From Bacteroidota bacterium (GTDB taxonomy: Bacteria > Bacteroidota > Bacteroidia > Chitinophagales > Chitinophagaceae): a stretch of 64,000 nucleotides of DNA. The notes beneath the pieces are model-generated. The model was not told where the DNA came from. It was given only the letters and a program-made list of their open reading frames with translations, and searched no databases. Below, piece by piece: positions 1 to 9,248 of this stretch. The stretch covers positions 1-64,000 of the forward strand of contig JAFDXE010000010.1 in the NCBI GenBank assembly GCA_018268085.1. The letters run 5' to 3'. How positions within the stretch are numbered: the first letter of the stretch is position 1; each line of letters starts with the position of its first letter. The position numbers and the translations under genes are program-made.

Positions 1-303
1 CTGATAAGTGTTAAGGTATGCTTGAAATCAAAAAGTAATCTCCGCAGAATTCCGCAGACTTTTTTTTATTTTTTCAGCGATTATCTGCGTATGAGATCAG
101 CGCTTGTCAGCGGTAAATTTTCTCACGCATATTTCCCCGGAAATTGTTCGGTACATTTTATCCTTTCGTATTCTCATACAGATTTTCACCGTATTGTATT
201 AAATTAATTCGTCCGTCAACCCTGATCCCATTACTTTTCTAATAATTTTTCGCCACAGGCAAGATTTAATGCTTACAAATATAACTTTGCCCAAAACTCA
301 CGT
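1..303. other. Intergenic region with periodic repeat-like words
   Basis: No convincing gene is seen here. Positions 41-60 hold two tandem TCCGCAGA words ten bases apart. After a T-rich stretch, CAGCG or CTGCG words begin at 75, 85, 98 and 108, again spaced mostly by ten bases. From memory, similar strings recur between genes in many Bacteroidota, so this may be a degenerate copy of a dispersed intergenic element. The last part (282-303) holds the paaZ promoter. Confidence 0.4.
282..289 (+). promoter_or_regulatory. Bacteroidota -7 box of paaZ
   Basis: TAACTTTG matches the Bacteroidota -7 consensus TAnnTTTG exactly. It ends 14 bases before the paaZ ATG, which predicts a very short leader. No clear TTG is visible at -33. 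Confidence 0.55.
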
Positions 304-2382
304 ATGGTTAAACTAGGTAATTATATCAATGGAAATTGGATTACAGGCGATGGTGATGGTCAAATTCTCTATAATGCTGTAACAGGTGAACCTATCGCTA
401 CTGCAACTACCGATGGATTGGATTTTGAATCCATCGTTCGATATGCAAGAGAAAAAGGTAACCCCGCCCTGCGTAAAATGACTTTCCAGGAGAGAGGCAG
501 GATGTTGCGGGCACTCGCTTTATACCTCATGGAAAGAAAAGAACTTTTTTATACCATCAGTTATCAATCCGGCGCAACCCGTATCGATAGCTGGATCGAT
601 ATCGAAGGCGGCATCGGTAATTTATTTTCCAATGCGTCTTTACGAAGAAAGCTACCCGATGAAACATTTTGCCTCGATGGCGACCCCATCAGCCTCAGTA
701 AGCAAAATACTTTTATGGGCCACCATATCCTCGTTCCAAAAGAAGGCGTTGCTGTTCACATTAATGCTTATAATTTCCCGGTTTGGGGGATGCTTGAAAA
801 AATAGCTGTGAACCTATTGGCAGGCGTACCTGCAATTGTAAAGCCGGCAACTGTAACCTCTTATCTTACTGAAGCCGTTGTTAAAGAAATCATCGCTTCA
901 AAAATTTTACCCGAAGGAGCGCTTCAGCTTATTTGCGGTAGCGCAGGTAATTTGCTGAATTTCGTTAATTCGCAAGACGTTGTAACGTTTACCGGTTCCG
1001 CTTCAACCGGGTTAAAATTAAAGTCTCATCCAAACATTCTTTCAGAAAATGTTCCCTTTAATATGGAAGCCGACTCACTCAATTGCATAGTGTTGGGTAA
1101 TGATGTAACACCCGGCCAGCCGGAGTGGGACATCTTTATTAAAGAAGTTAAGAAAGAAATGACCGTTAAAGCCGGGCAAAAATGTACCGCTATCCGCCGC
1201 ATATTTGTTCCGGAAAATAAAATGGAAGAAGTATGGAAAGCCGTGTCTGCCGAACTGAGTAAAACGGCCATCGGTAATCCGCTTAATGAAAAAGTAAGAA
1301 TGGGATCACTTGCAGGACAGGGACAAAGGGAAGAAGTGAAAACACAGGTACAGAAATTACTCGCCTCCTCGGAAATATTGTATGGCTCACTGGATAGCGT
1401 AGCCGTAATTGATGCGAATGCAGAATCAGGCGCATTTTTAAGTCCGCTACTCTTATTAAATAAAACACCTTTCACTTCCGAAGAACCACACAACGTAGAA
1501 GCCTTCGGACCGGTAAGTACAATTATGCCCTATAAAAACATAGATGAAGCCATCGAACTCAGTAAAAAAGGTAAAGGAAGTTTGTGCTCCTCTATTGTAA
1601 CTGCAGACCCATCTACGGCCCGGAAATATGTGATTGGCGCCGCTACACATCATGGAAGAATCCTGGTTTTAAACAATGAATGTGCAAAAGAAAGTACCGG
1701 GCATGGATCACCTTTACCTTTATTGGTGCATGGCGGACCCGGCAGGGCAGGTGGCGGAGAAGAAATGGGCGGCTTGCGTGGAATTAAACACTACCTGCAA
1801 CGCACGGCAATACAAGGCTCTCCAACAATGATCACCGCTATCAGTAATGTTTACCAGGCACATGCAAAAGGAATTACGGGTGGCATTCATCCTTTTAAAA
1901 AATACTTTGAGGAACTGAATGTCGGCGACCAGATCGTTACAGAAAAAAGACTGATTACTTCTGAGGATATTGATGCTTTTGCAGATTTAAGCGGTGATCA
2001 TTTTTACGCTCACATTAAAGACACAAATTTCGAAGGTACCATGTTTGAACAGCAGGTTGCCCACGGTTATTTTATCATGAGCGCCGCGGCAGGTTTATTT
2101 GTTGACAGCTACGAAAAAAATCCTGTACTCCTCAACTATGGTATTGATGAACTACGCTTCACAAAACCGATGTATCCCGGCTCTTCTATGTATATTCGTT
2201 TTACATGCAAAGAAAAAACAGCACAGGAATTGAAAGAAGCAAACCCCGATGTACAAATGCCTAAAGGTGCCGACATTCCAAAAGGTATTGTAAAATGGCT
2301 TGTTGAGATTTTTGATGAACAGGATGAAACAGCGGGAGTGGGAACAATTCTTACCATGGTTCAAATGAAAAATAAAATTTAA
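304..2382 (+). CDS. paaZ: Bifunctional oxepin-CoA hydrolase / semialdehyde dehydrogenase PaaZ
   Basis: PaaZ opens the ring-expanded oxepin-CoA of aerobic phenylacetate degradation and oxidises the resulting semialdehyde. The protein of 692 residues has the usual two-domain length. An N-terminal aldehyde dehydrogenase domain (about 1-515) carries the nucleophile Cys294 in a GQKCTA context. A C-terminal MaoC-type hydratase domain (about 530-690) has GDHFYAH with Asp565, His566 and His570. The ATG at 304 follows an exact -7 box. The next gene, 12 bases downstream, is a crotonase, as expected for a paa operon. The oxygenase genes paaABCDE and the ligase paaK are absent from the window, and the upstream side here is intergenic. 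Identification rests on domain order and motifs. Confidence 0.93.
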   Translation: MVKLGNYINGNWITGDGDGQILYNAVTGEPIATATTDGLDFESIVRYAREKGNPALRKMTFQERGRMLRALALYLMERKELFYTISYQSGATRIDSWIDIEGGIGNLFSNASLRRKLPDETFCLDGDPISLSKQNTFMGHHILVPKEGVAVHINAYNFPVWGMLEKIAVNLLAGVPAIVKPATVTSYLTEAVVKEIIASKILPEGALQLICGSAGNLLNFVNSQDVVTFTGSASTGLKLKSHPNILSENVPFNMEADSLNCIVLGNDVTPGQPEWDIFIKEVKKEMTVKAGQKCTAIRRIFVPENKMEEVWKAVSAELSKTAIGNPLNEKVRMGSLAGQGQREEVKTQVQKLLASSEILYGSLDSVAVIDANAESGAFLSPLLLLNKTPFTSEEPHNVEAFGPVSTIMPYKNIDEAIELSKKGKGSLCSSIVTADPSTARKYVIGAATHHGRILVLNNECAKESTGHGSPLPLLVHGGPGRAGGGEEMGGLRGIKHYLQRTAIQGSPTMITAISNVYQAHAKGITGGIHPFKKYFEELNVGDQIVTEKRLITSEDIDAFADLSGDHFYAHIKDTNFEGTMFEQQVAHGYFIMSAAAGLFVDSYEKNPVLLNYGIDELRFTKPMYPGSSMYIRFTCKEKTAQELKEANPDVQMPKGADIPKGIVKWLVEIFDEQDETAGVGTILTMVQMKNKI

Positions 2383-2394
2383 AAATCAATCGTC

Positions 2395-3171
2395 ATGAGT
2401 ATAAAAGAAATTCAGGAAGGTTATGTAAAATCTGAAATACATAATGGTGTTACCACGATAGAATTTTTTCATCCGCAAAGCAATTCACTTCCCGGTAAAA
2501 TCCTGGAAGAGATGGCGAAAGAAATTCACTTTGCCGGTACACATACCGAAACAAAAGTGATTGTACTAAAAAGTGCAGGCGAAAAAGCATTTTGTGCGGG
2601 CGCTTCATTCGATGAATTACTGCAAATTAAAAATGAGAAAGAAGGACTTCATTTTTTTAGCGGCTTCGCTCATGTGATCAATGCCATGCGTAAATGCCCC
2701 AAATTTATCATTGCAAGAGTGCAGGGTAAATGTGTGGGCGGTGGTGTAGGTCTTGCTGCTGCTGCTGATTATGCCATCGCAACAGAAAAAGCAGATATTA
2801 AATTAAGTGAACTCGCAGTTGGTATAGGTCCGTTCGTTGTAGGTCCTGCTGTAGAACGTAAAATCGGTGTTGCGGCTTTTAGCGCACTGGCGATTGATGC
2901 AGCTATGTGGCGCAATTCAGACTGGGCTAAGAAAAAAGGATTGTTTGCAGAAGTGCATCCCGATATTGCAGGCATGGATGAATCTGTTGAACGGCTCGCA
3001 TTTTCATTGTCTCATTCAAGTCCGCAGGCAATGGAAGAATTAAAAAAAATAACGTGGAAGGGAACTGAACACTGGGATACCCTGCTCATTGAGAGAGCTT
3101 CCATCAGTGGACGACTCGTATTAAATTCATTTACCAGGAACGCTATCGAAAAATTTAAAGTAAAAGCATAA
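2395..3171 (+). CDS. Enoyl-CoA hydratase/isomerase family protein (PaaF/PaaG-like)
   Basis: This is a crotonase-fold protein of 258 residues. The oxyanion-hole segments are visible as CAGASFDEL (near residue 65) and GKCVGGGVGLAAAADYAIA (near 115-130). One of the usual catalytic acids is present in KLSELAVG. The second Glu position of classical hydratases lies in a divergent segment (PFVVGPAVERKIG), so isomerase or specialised activity is possible. It lies 12 bases after paaZ and probably shares its transcript, which ends at the strong terminator at 3188. A role in the phenylacetate pathway is inferred from this position. Hydratase and isomerase cannot be told apart by eye. Confidence 0.85.
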   Translation: MSIKEIQEGYVKSEIHNGVTTIEFFHPQSNSLPGKILEEMAKEIHFAGTHTETKVIVLKSAGEKAFCAGASFDELLQIKNEKEGLHFFSGFAHVINAMRKCPKFIIARVQGKCVGGGVGLAAAADYAIATEKADIKLSELAVGIGPFVVGPAVERKIGVAAFSALAIDAAMWRNSDWAKKKGLFAEVHPDIAGMDESVERLAFSLSHSSPQAMEELKKITWKGTEHWDTLLIERASISGRLVLNSFTRNAIEKFKVKA

Positions 3172-3187
3172 GCAGCATTCAGGAATT

Positions 3188-3216
3188 AAAAAGCCTTCCA
3201 ACCGGAAGGCTTTTTT
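3188..3216 (+). terminator. Rho-independent terminator after the paa genes
   Basis: A perfect 12-bp stem (AAAAAGCCTTCC with GGAAGGCTTTTT) closes on an AACC loop and runs into six T. It is symmetric enough to act on both strands, serving the converging PNPOx-like gene as well. Confidence 0.9.
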
Positions 3217-3295
3217 AATGTTATCACTTTTTGCCATTGATGACCACCTGCTGAATCATTAATCCTTTCTTACCAGTCTTATGTATATTGAGGTA

Positions 3296-3784
3296 TTAAG
3301 AAAAGTCATATACCCGGTGTGGCGGCGCAGTTGAAACGAACAACTGGTGAAATATGACTTTGAGTTTATCCATCATTGTATGAGCTTCTTCATGATTATG
3401 TTCAAAATATTCTGCCTGCATAATCTTCATCTTAATGAGTACAAGACTTTCTTTTAAAGTGTTTGAATAATTGCTCATGGTAAAATAAGCCTGATCATCA
3501 TCTTCAACAACGGTCGCTTTTCCGCTAAGTTGTAAACGGCAGTTGGAACCTTTTCGATAAAAATCAAGGTTTGCATAAAATGTTCTGTCAACTGTTTTTG
3601 AATGTTTTCCAATGCAGGAGGTAATAAACCATATCGTTCCATCATCATCTACTTTTAATGCCTCGATAATATTATTCGGAAGTGAAATTTCAGAATGTAT
3701 ATCTGCCCTGAAGATGGCAAATCGTATCGACTTTATTTTTTCTTTCAGAAAACGAAGGTTTTCATCATCGTAATTGAGCCACAT
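3296..3784 (-). CDS. Pyridoxamine 5'-phosphate oxidase-like flavin-binding protein
   Basis: The protein has 162 residues with the split-barrel layout of the PNPOx-like / general stress protein 26 family. An N-terminal helix precedes a strand with FAIFRADI. A segment WFITSCIGKHSKTVDRT follows, equivalent to the strand where this family contacts flavin, and then LDFYRKGSNCRLQLSGKATVVEDD. Such proteins bind FMN or F420-type cofactors, and most have no proven reaction. There is no signal peptide, so it should be cytoplasmic. It runs downstream of the small interrupted ORF at 3806-4009 on the same strand. The family call is reasonably secure but the function is open. Confidence 0.75.
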   Translation of the reverse strand: MWLNYDDENLRFLKEKIKSIRFAIFRADIHSEISLPNNIIEALKVDDDGTIWFITSCIGKHSKTVDRTFYANLDFYRKGSNCRLQLSGKATVVEDDDQAYFTMSNYSNTLKESLVLIKMKIMQAEYFEHNHEEAHTMMDKLKVIFHQLFVSTAPPHRVYDFS

Positions 3785-3805
3785 ACTTTCTGATTTGTTT
3801 CAGCT

Positions 3806-4009
3806 TTAATTTTTCAAAGCCTGTACCAAATCATTTTTCTTAATGCCATTAAACAATTCACCTGCTTTTTGGGGAACGATTTCCTCACACAGTGCAAACA
3901 GTTGGGATCAGATTCTTCGGCAATGGAAACAACAATCACCAAAAGTGGCATAATATTTCTTAAGAATAATTGTTGATTGCTGCTTACATTCACAATGTAT
4001 TTTATTCAT
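3806..4009 (-). pseudogene. Small Cys-rich ORF interrupted by one in-frame TGA
   Basis: Reading from the ATG at 4009, 33 codons give a Cys-rich peptide with CEC and GDCCFHC. A TGA follows at 3908-3910. The same frame then stays open for 33 more codons with a protein-like composition (CEEIVPQKAGELFNGIKK) to TAA at 3806. The spacing CxC then DCCFHC resembles the C-terminal half of the Cys-rich CWC family, but the N-terminal CPxC part is missing. It could be a nonsense-mutated gene, two pieces of a decaying one, a sequencing error or a recoded stop. The start lies seven bases from the divergent tamB start. Confidence 0.35.
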
Positions 4010-4016
4010 AAGTTTA

Positions 4017-7000
4017 ATGATGAAAGGCAGGAAAATTTTTAAAAAGGCTATACGTATCCTTCTATGGCTGTTGGTGAGCATTTTGTCGCTGATTGTCCTG
4101 CTGGTTATATTTATCAATCTTCCCGCCGGGAAAAAATTCGTTCGCAACAAGGTTCAGCATTATCTGCAGGAGAAACTAAACACGAAAGTAAACATCGGGG
4201 CAATTGACTACAGTTTACCGGAGTGGGTTGAACTCAGGAATATTTATGTAGAAGACAGGAATAAAGACAGCCTGTTTTTCGGAGAAGAGATCAGGGTTGA
4301 TATTCATTTACTAAAATTACTCAGCGGTAAAACGGAAATTGAAAAAATTTACCTGAAAGATATCCGGGCAAATATACGTAGGCCGGAAAACGACAGCACT
4401 TTCAACTACCAGTTTATTGTAGATGCATTTGCGGGAAACAGCAGCCAGCCAAAAATTGCCGATACCGCTGCCATGAAATTGATTTTAAGAAAACTTGTAT
4501 TGGATACAGTTGTTCTCAGTTACAAAGATCAATACGCAGGAACGGATCTGTTTGCAGCAGTACAACAACTGGATGTAAAAATAAATACGTTTCAGCCCGA
4601 CCGGTTGAAGTTTGATATTGATAACCTGTGGGCTAACGGTATTGAGTACACTATGACAACCTATAAAAAGGCGTCCATTTCAAATTCTATTGATACGGCT
4701 TCCGGACCTTCGTATCCATTGGTTGTTTCCGCAGGGAAATTAATGCTGAATAAGGTTCATGTACAGGTAGATGATAAAACATCCGGCATGTATTATTACA
4801 ACAATGTTTCGAAACTCCGAACATCCAATGCTGTATTTGATATGGGAACTTATAGGGGTATTGCCGATGATATACAACTGGATTCATCTGCCATTATTTT
4901 TTCAGCAGCTACACCTGCGTCCGCATCAAAAGATACATCTGTTTCCACAACTGCTTTGCCCTGGCTGTTTGCAACAAAAAAAATCAGGATCAATCATACC
5001 AATATAAAATATAATGATCCATCAAAACCGCTATCGCAGGGGCTCGACTTTGCTCATCTGACCATTACAGGTCTGCATACAAACATCAATGATTTTTCCT
5101 ATGCAACAGATAGCAGTACAGCATTAATCGTTCAACTTGCTTTTTCAGACAGCAGTGGATTTAAACTCGACACCACTCATCTGCAATTTGCGCTAACACA
5201 AAAAGGCATAACTGCCAGAGATATTTACATTAAAACACCGAAAAGTTTAATTCAACGTACTGCCGAAATTTCTTATGATGATTTATCGAAAATTACTACG
5301 AATCCACAAAACAGTAAGATACAGGTGAACCTTGATCATTCAACAATTGCTTTCGATGATTTGTTCATGCTGGTGCCCTCACTACAACAATCAATGGCCG
5401 GTTTTGCAGGTCAGTATATACATATCAATACGGCACTCAACGGCACATTGCAGAAAATCAATCTTCCTTATTTTCAACTCAGTGGTTTAACAGGAAGCAC
5501 GGTAAACGCAAAAGGAACATTGTATAATGTAACGGATACCAATAAACTTGCTTTTGATATTTATATTTTGCAAAGCAATTTGCGGAAGAAAGACTTTATT
5601 CAATTTGTTCCAAAAGAACAGCTTGCTTCTTTTAAAGATGTTCCTGAAACTTTTAATCTTACCGGTAGGTTTTCTGGTGACACGAAAAACATAAGTGCAG
5701 ATTTTTCAGCAAATGCAAAAGATTTTTCATTTAGTGGAAAAGCCGTTTTACAGCATATCAATGATCCATCTGAATTAAAGTATGAAGTTGCCGTAACAGG
5801 ATTGTCATTGGATAAAAAAATGATTGAAGGATTTCTCTCTCCCGAAGTGATGCAAAGCATAGCATTGCCACAAAAAATACATGCATCAGGTAAGCTGGAT
5901 GGGAATACGGAAAATATTGTTACCGACATGAAAGTAAATACCAGCTATGGGGATATGCTGGTTAAAGGGTTCGTCAGGAATATTAAAAATAAAGATGCCG
6001 CAAATTATGACCTGCAGTTAAGCACAACCGGCTTTAACGCAGGTGCTTTGCTAAAAGAAGATACTTCAATCGGGATGATCACCGGAAAAATAACTGCAAA
6101 AGGAACAGGTTTTGATTATAAAAAAATGCGTTCCCGTTTTACAGCAGACTTAGAGCAGGTTGAATTCAATAAATACAATTATAAAAACATAAATGCAATC
6201 GCTAACCTCAACGATGGATATGTTGTTCTTAACGGTTCAGTAAATGATTCTTCATTGCGGATGCAGTTCGATCTCAATGCTGATGTGCAATCTGAATATC
6301 CCGTTGTGAATGGTACGATCAGGGTTGATACGGTACAATTGCAACAATTGCATTTTTATGATGACACGCTTAACCTTTCGTTCACTGCTCAGCTCAATTC
6401 AAAAAGTCTTCAGCCCCGACATTTGAATGCCCAATTATTGCTGGATAGTATTCAATTAAAATTGCGGTCGCAGTATTTCACACTCGACGGTATTTCACTT
6501 GAGGCAGGTTCAGTTGAAGGAAAGGATTCTATTGCATTGCGGTCTCCGTTTTTTGCGATTCGTGCAGATGGTGCATTTGACTACGATAAAGTTGGTTCGT
6601 CTGTTCTGTCGTTTATCAATAAATATTATTCACTGCCGGGCTATACAGCGCCAAGAGAAGCCGTTCCCCCACAGCAAATAGAACTGAAAGGAATCATTGC
6701 TTATCATCCACTGGTAACAGCCTTGTTACCCCAGATAGGTGCATTTGACAATATTTATCTTGATGCTGATTACAATTCTGCCAAACAGGATAGTGTGTTG
6801 AACCTGCATGTTAACAGCAACGCAATTACATACGTAACTACCCGGATGGCCAATAACGTGATCGATATTCGCACCATCAACAACCAACTTGTGTATGAAG
6901 CAGCATCCGATACCATAACCACATCAGGTAATAAGTTATATGCAACACTCGTGAACGGAAGCATAGCTAATGATACCGTTTCCCTTACTGCAAGAACGAA

Positions 7001-9248
7001 AGACAATAAAAACAATAACTGGTTTGCCTTAAGTGCACTCTCTGCCGTATCTGGCGATGAGTATTTTTTAAAACTGAGAGATACCTTGTTGCTTAACCAT
7101 CAGCAGTGGAACGTTGCGCCTGATAATTATATTCGGTATTCACCTAAAGGAATAATTGTAAATAATATCGCTTTGTTGGGTGACACATCTGAAATTGCAA
7201 TCAGGAGTCAACAGTTGGAACCGAACAGCCCGATTGATATTAGTATTACAAACTTCGATTTGGCTAATATTACTTCTCTCCTGAATAGCGATACATTAAT
7301 TATTGGTGGTGTATTAAATGTAAAGGCAAATGTGGGTGAACTGGATAAACCTTTACCAGGCTTTACCGGGGATGCCGGCATCACGGGCTTATCTTACAGG
7401 CAACACCTGTTAGGTAATCTTACAACAAATGCAACAAAAATTTCGGATAATAATATTGCGGCCAAACTAACGCTTACGGGTGAGGGCAATAATATACAGG
7501 CAAGTGGTAACTATTATCCTACTGAAACAGAAAAACAATTTGATGCTGAACTTGTTTTGCAGCAATTGAATTTTAAAACCATCAGGGATGTATCCAATGG
7601 CGCCATTACAAATGCATACGGTAATATCAATGGACGTGTACAGGCAAACGGAAAATTTACCGACCCACGCTGGAATGGTGAAATTAATTTTGATTCAACG
7701 TCCATCACACTCGCTCAAACAGGAACACCTTATAAAATAGATCAGCAAAAAATACTACTGAATTACCCGGAAATTAAATTTCCATTTTTTACCATTACAG
7801 ATACCGCCAATACCGCACTTGTTATAAATGGCAACATCGCTGTTTATTCCCTGGAACATATCGATCTTGGATTAAACATCAACTGTTTTGATTTTGTATT
7901 TGTGGATGCACCCAAAGCAGTAAACAGCTTGTTGTACGGATATGGTGCTGCCGATGTTGATGTGTCTGTTAATGGCACAATGGAAAAACCTAAGATAGAA
8001 GGTTCCATTAACCTCAATGATAAAACGGATCTTGCCATTGTATTGCCGGAAAATAGTTATGCTAAAGATGATGGTCGAACTATTGTTCGTTTTGTTGATA
8101 GCGATACATTTAATTATGCTGATCATTCCAGCGGATTTTCAGAAGCTGCCGAACCCCAGGTTTCTTTCGGAAAATTTATTAATTACAACCTGAACGTTTC
8201 TTCAAGCAAAGAAGCCAGCCTGTCTATTTTATTGGATCCAGCTACAGGTGATGAAATAAAGGTAAAAGGCGATGCAAACCTTAACGCCGGTGTAGATCCC
8301 GGTGGAAATCTTGTGTTGGCCGGAACATATGTATTAAACGACGGTTACTACGATCTGCATTATCAATTGCTGCACAAAAAATTCAATCTTGTAAAAGGGA
8401 GCACCATCACTTTTGCAGGCCCGCCATTGAATGCCAATGTAAATATCACAGCAGAATATATTGCCAATACAAACTCACGCGACCTGCTGAGTAATGAAGT
8501 TAGTGATGTAAGTCCTGTACTGGCAAATGCATTCAATCAGAAATTACCATTCAGGGTTATTCTAAAACTGGATGGCGTACTGAAACATCCTGATATTTCT
8601 TTCGATATACAGTTACCTGAACAGGGCAATAATGTTTTAAACAATGAACTGCGCACAACCATCGAAAACAAATTGCAGCAGATCCGGCAGGATCCGGCAT
8701 CGGTTAACAAACAGGTTTTTGCATTACTGATCTTAGGAAGATTTGTGGGAGAACAGAGCAGTGATTTCTTTAAATCGGGCGGAAGTGATTTATCAACGGT
8801 AGCCCGACAAAGCGTTAGCAGGTTTTTATCGTCGGCATTAAACCAGATTGCATCAGATTTGATTAAAGGAATCGACATCGATCTCAATCTAAATAGTTAT
8901 AATGATTTTTCAAATGGTGGAAATACACAACGAACAGATCTGAATGTTGCAGTGAGTAAGAAATTTTTAAACGACCGGCTGATTGTAAGTGTTGGACAAA
9001 ACTTTGGCATAGAAGGGCAGGATGCCGCAGCCAGAACTTCAGGTACAAATTCCGGGTTTAAACCGGATATAAACATTGGGTATAAACTTACCAAAGACGG
9101 GCGCTACCTGTTGCGGGCTTATACACGTAACCAGTTTGAAGTTACCGTTGACGGATATGTTGTTGAAACCGGGCTGGGATTTGTTGTTACCATGGATTAC
9201 CAGCGATTCCGTGAATTATTTGAAAGGAAAAAAGAAAAGAAGAAATGA
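4017..9248 (+). CDS. tamB: TamB-like translocation and assembly module protein
   Basis: The protein has 1743 residues. One N-terminal membrane anchor (about residues 10-33, a run of I/L/V after KKAIRILLW) is followed by a very long beta-rich region typical of AsmA/TamB bridge proteins. The last 400 or so residues match the TamB C-terminal domain, with the characteristic segment LNDGYYDLHYQLL and the downstream stretch around LALLILGRF. TamB proteins span the periplasm as a hydrophobic groove and work with a TamA-type barrel in envelope assembly or lipid transport. The stop overlaps the start of the TamA-family gene by four bases (ATGA), so the two are translationally coupled. The start is an ATG-ATG pair, and the second is possible. 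Confidence 0.9.
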   Translation: MMKGRKIFKKAIRILLWLLVSILSLIVLLVIFINLPAGKKFVRNKVQHYLQEKLNTKVNIGAIDYSLPEWVELRNIYVEDRNKDSLFFGEEIRVDIHLLKLLSGKTEIEKIYLKDIRANIRRPENDSTFNYQFIVDAFAGNSSQPKIADTAAMKLILRKLVLDTVVLSYKDQYAGTDLFAAVQQLDVKINTFQPDRLKFDIDNLWANGIEYTMTTYKKASISNSIDTASGPSYPLVVSAGKLMLNKVHVQVDDKTSGMYYYNNVSKLRTSNAVFDMGTYRGIADDIQLDSSAIIFSAATPASASKDTSVSTTALPWLFATKKIRINHTNIKYNDPSKPLSQGLDFAHLTITGLHTNINDFSYATDSSTALIVQLAFSDSSGFKLDTTHLQFALTQKGITARDIYIKTPKSLIQRTAEISYDDLSKITTNPQNSKIQVNLDHSTIAFDDLFMLVPSLQQSMAGFAGQYIHINTALNGTLQKINLPYFQLSGLTGSTVNAKGTLYNVTDTNKLAFDIYILQSNLRKKDFIQFVPKEQLASFKDVPETFNLTGRFSGDTKNISADFSANAKDFSFSGKAVLQHINDPSELKYEVAVTGLSLDKKMIEGFLSPEVMQSIALPQKIHASGKLDGNTENIVTDMKVNTSYGDMLVKGFVRNIKNKDAANYDLQLSTTGFNAGALLKEDTSIGMITGKITAKGTGFDYKKMRSRFTADLEQVEFNKYNYKNINAIANLNDGYVVLNGSVNDSSLRMQFDLNADVQSEYPVVNGTIRVDTVQLQQLHFYDDTLNLSFTAQLNSKSLQPRHLNAQLLLDSIQLKLRSQYFTLDGISLEAGSVEGKDSIALRSPFFAIRADGAFDYDKVGSSVLSFINKYYSLPGYTAPREAVPPQQIELKGIIAYHPLVTALLPQIGAFDNIYLDADYNSAKQDSVLNLHVNSNAITYVTTRMANNVIDIRTINNQLVYEAASDTITTSGNKLYATLVNGSIANDTVSLTARTKDNKNNNWFALSALSAVSGDEYFLKLRDTLLLNHQQWNVAPDNYIRYSPKGIIVNNIALLGDTSEIAIRSQQLEPNSPIDISITNFDLANITSLLNSDTLIIGGVLNVKANVGELDKPLPGFTGDAGITGLSYRQHLLGNLTTNATKISDNNIAAKLTLTGEGNNIQASGNYYPTETEKQFDAELVLQQLNFKTIRDVSNGAITNAYGNINGRVQANGKFTDPRWNGEINFDSTSITLAQTGTPYKIDQQKILLNYPEIKFPFFTITDTANTALVINGNIAVYSLEHIDLGLNINCFDFVFVDAPKAVNSLLYGYGAADVDVSVNGTMEKPKIEGSINLNDKTDLAIVLPENSYAKDDGRTIVRFVDSDTFNYADHSSGFSEAAEPQVSFGKFINYNLNVSSSKEASLSILLDPATGDEIKVKGDANLNAGVDPGGNLVLAGTYVLNDGYYDLHYQLLHKKFNLVKGSTITFAGPPLNANVNITAEYIANTNSRDLLSNEVSDVSPVLANAFNQKLPFRVILKLDGVLKHPDISFDIQLPEQGNNVLNNELRTTIENKLQQIRQDPASVNKQVFALLILGRFVGEQSSDFFKSGGSDLSTVARQSVSRFLSSALNQIASDLIKGIDIDLNLNSYNDFSNGGNTQRTDLNVAVSKKFLNDRLIVSVGQNFGIEGQDAAARTSGTNSGFKPDINIGYKLTKDGRYLLRAYTRNQFEVTVDGYVVETGLGFVVTMDYQRFRELFERKKEKKK

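Noticed and set aside
22..207. 61-codon frame at the left end
   Set aside because: The frame spans the periodic repeat words and has an unlikely composition for a protein. No start signal is seen.
1026..1493. 155-codon open frame antisense to paaZ
   Set aside because: It lies entirely inside a well supported gene and shows no motif or neighbouring signal.
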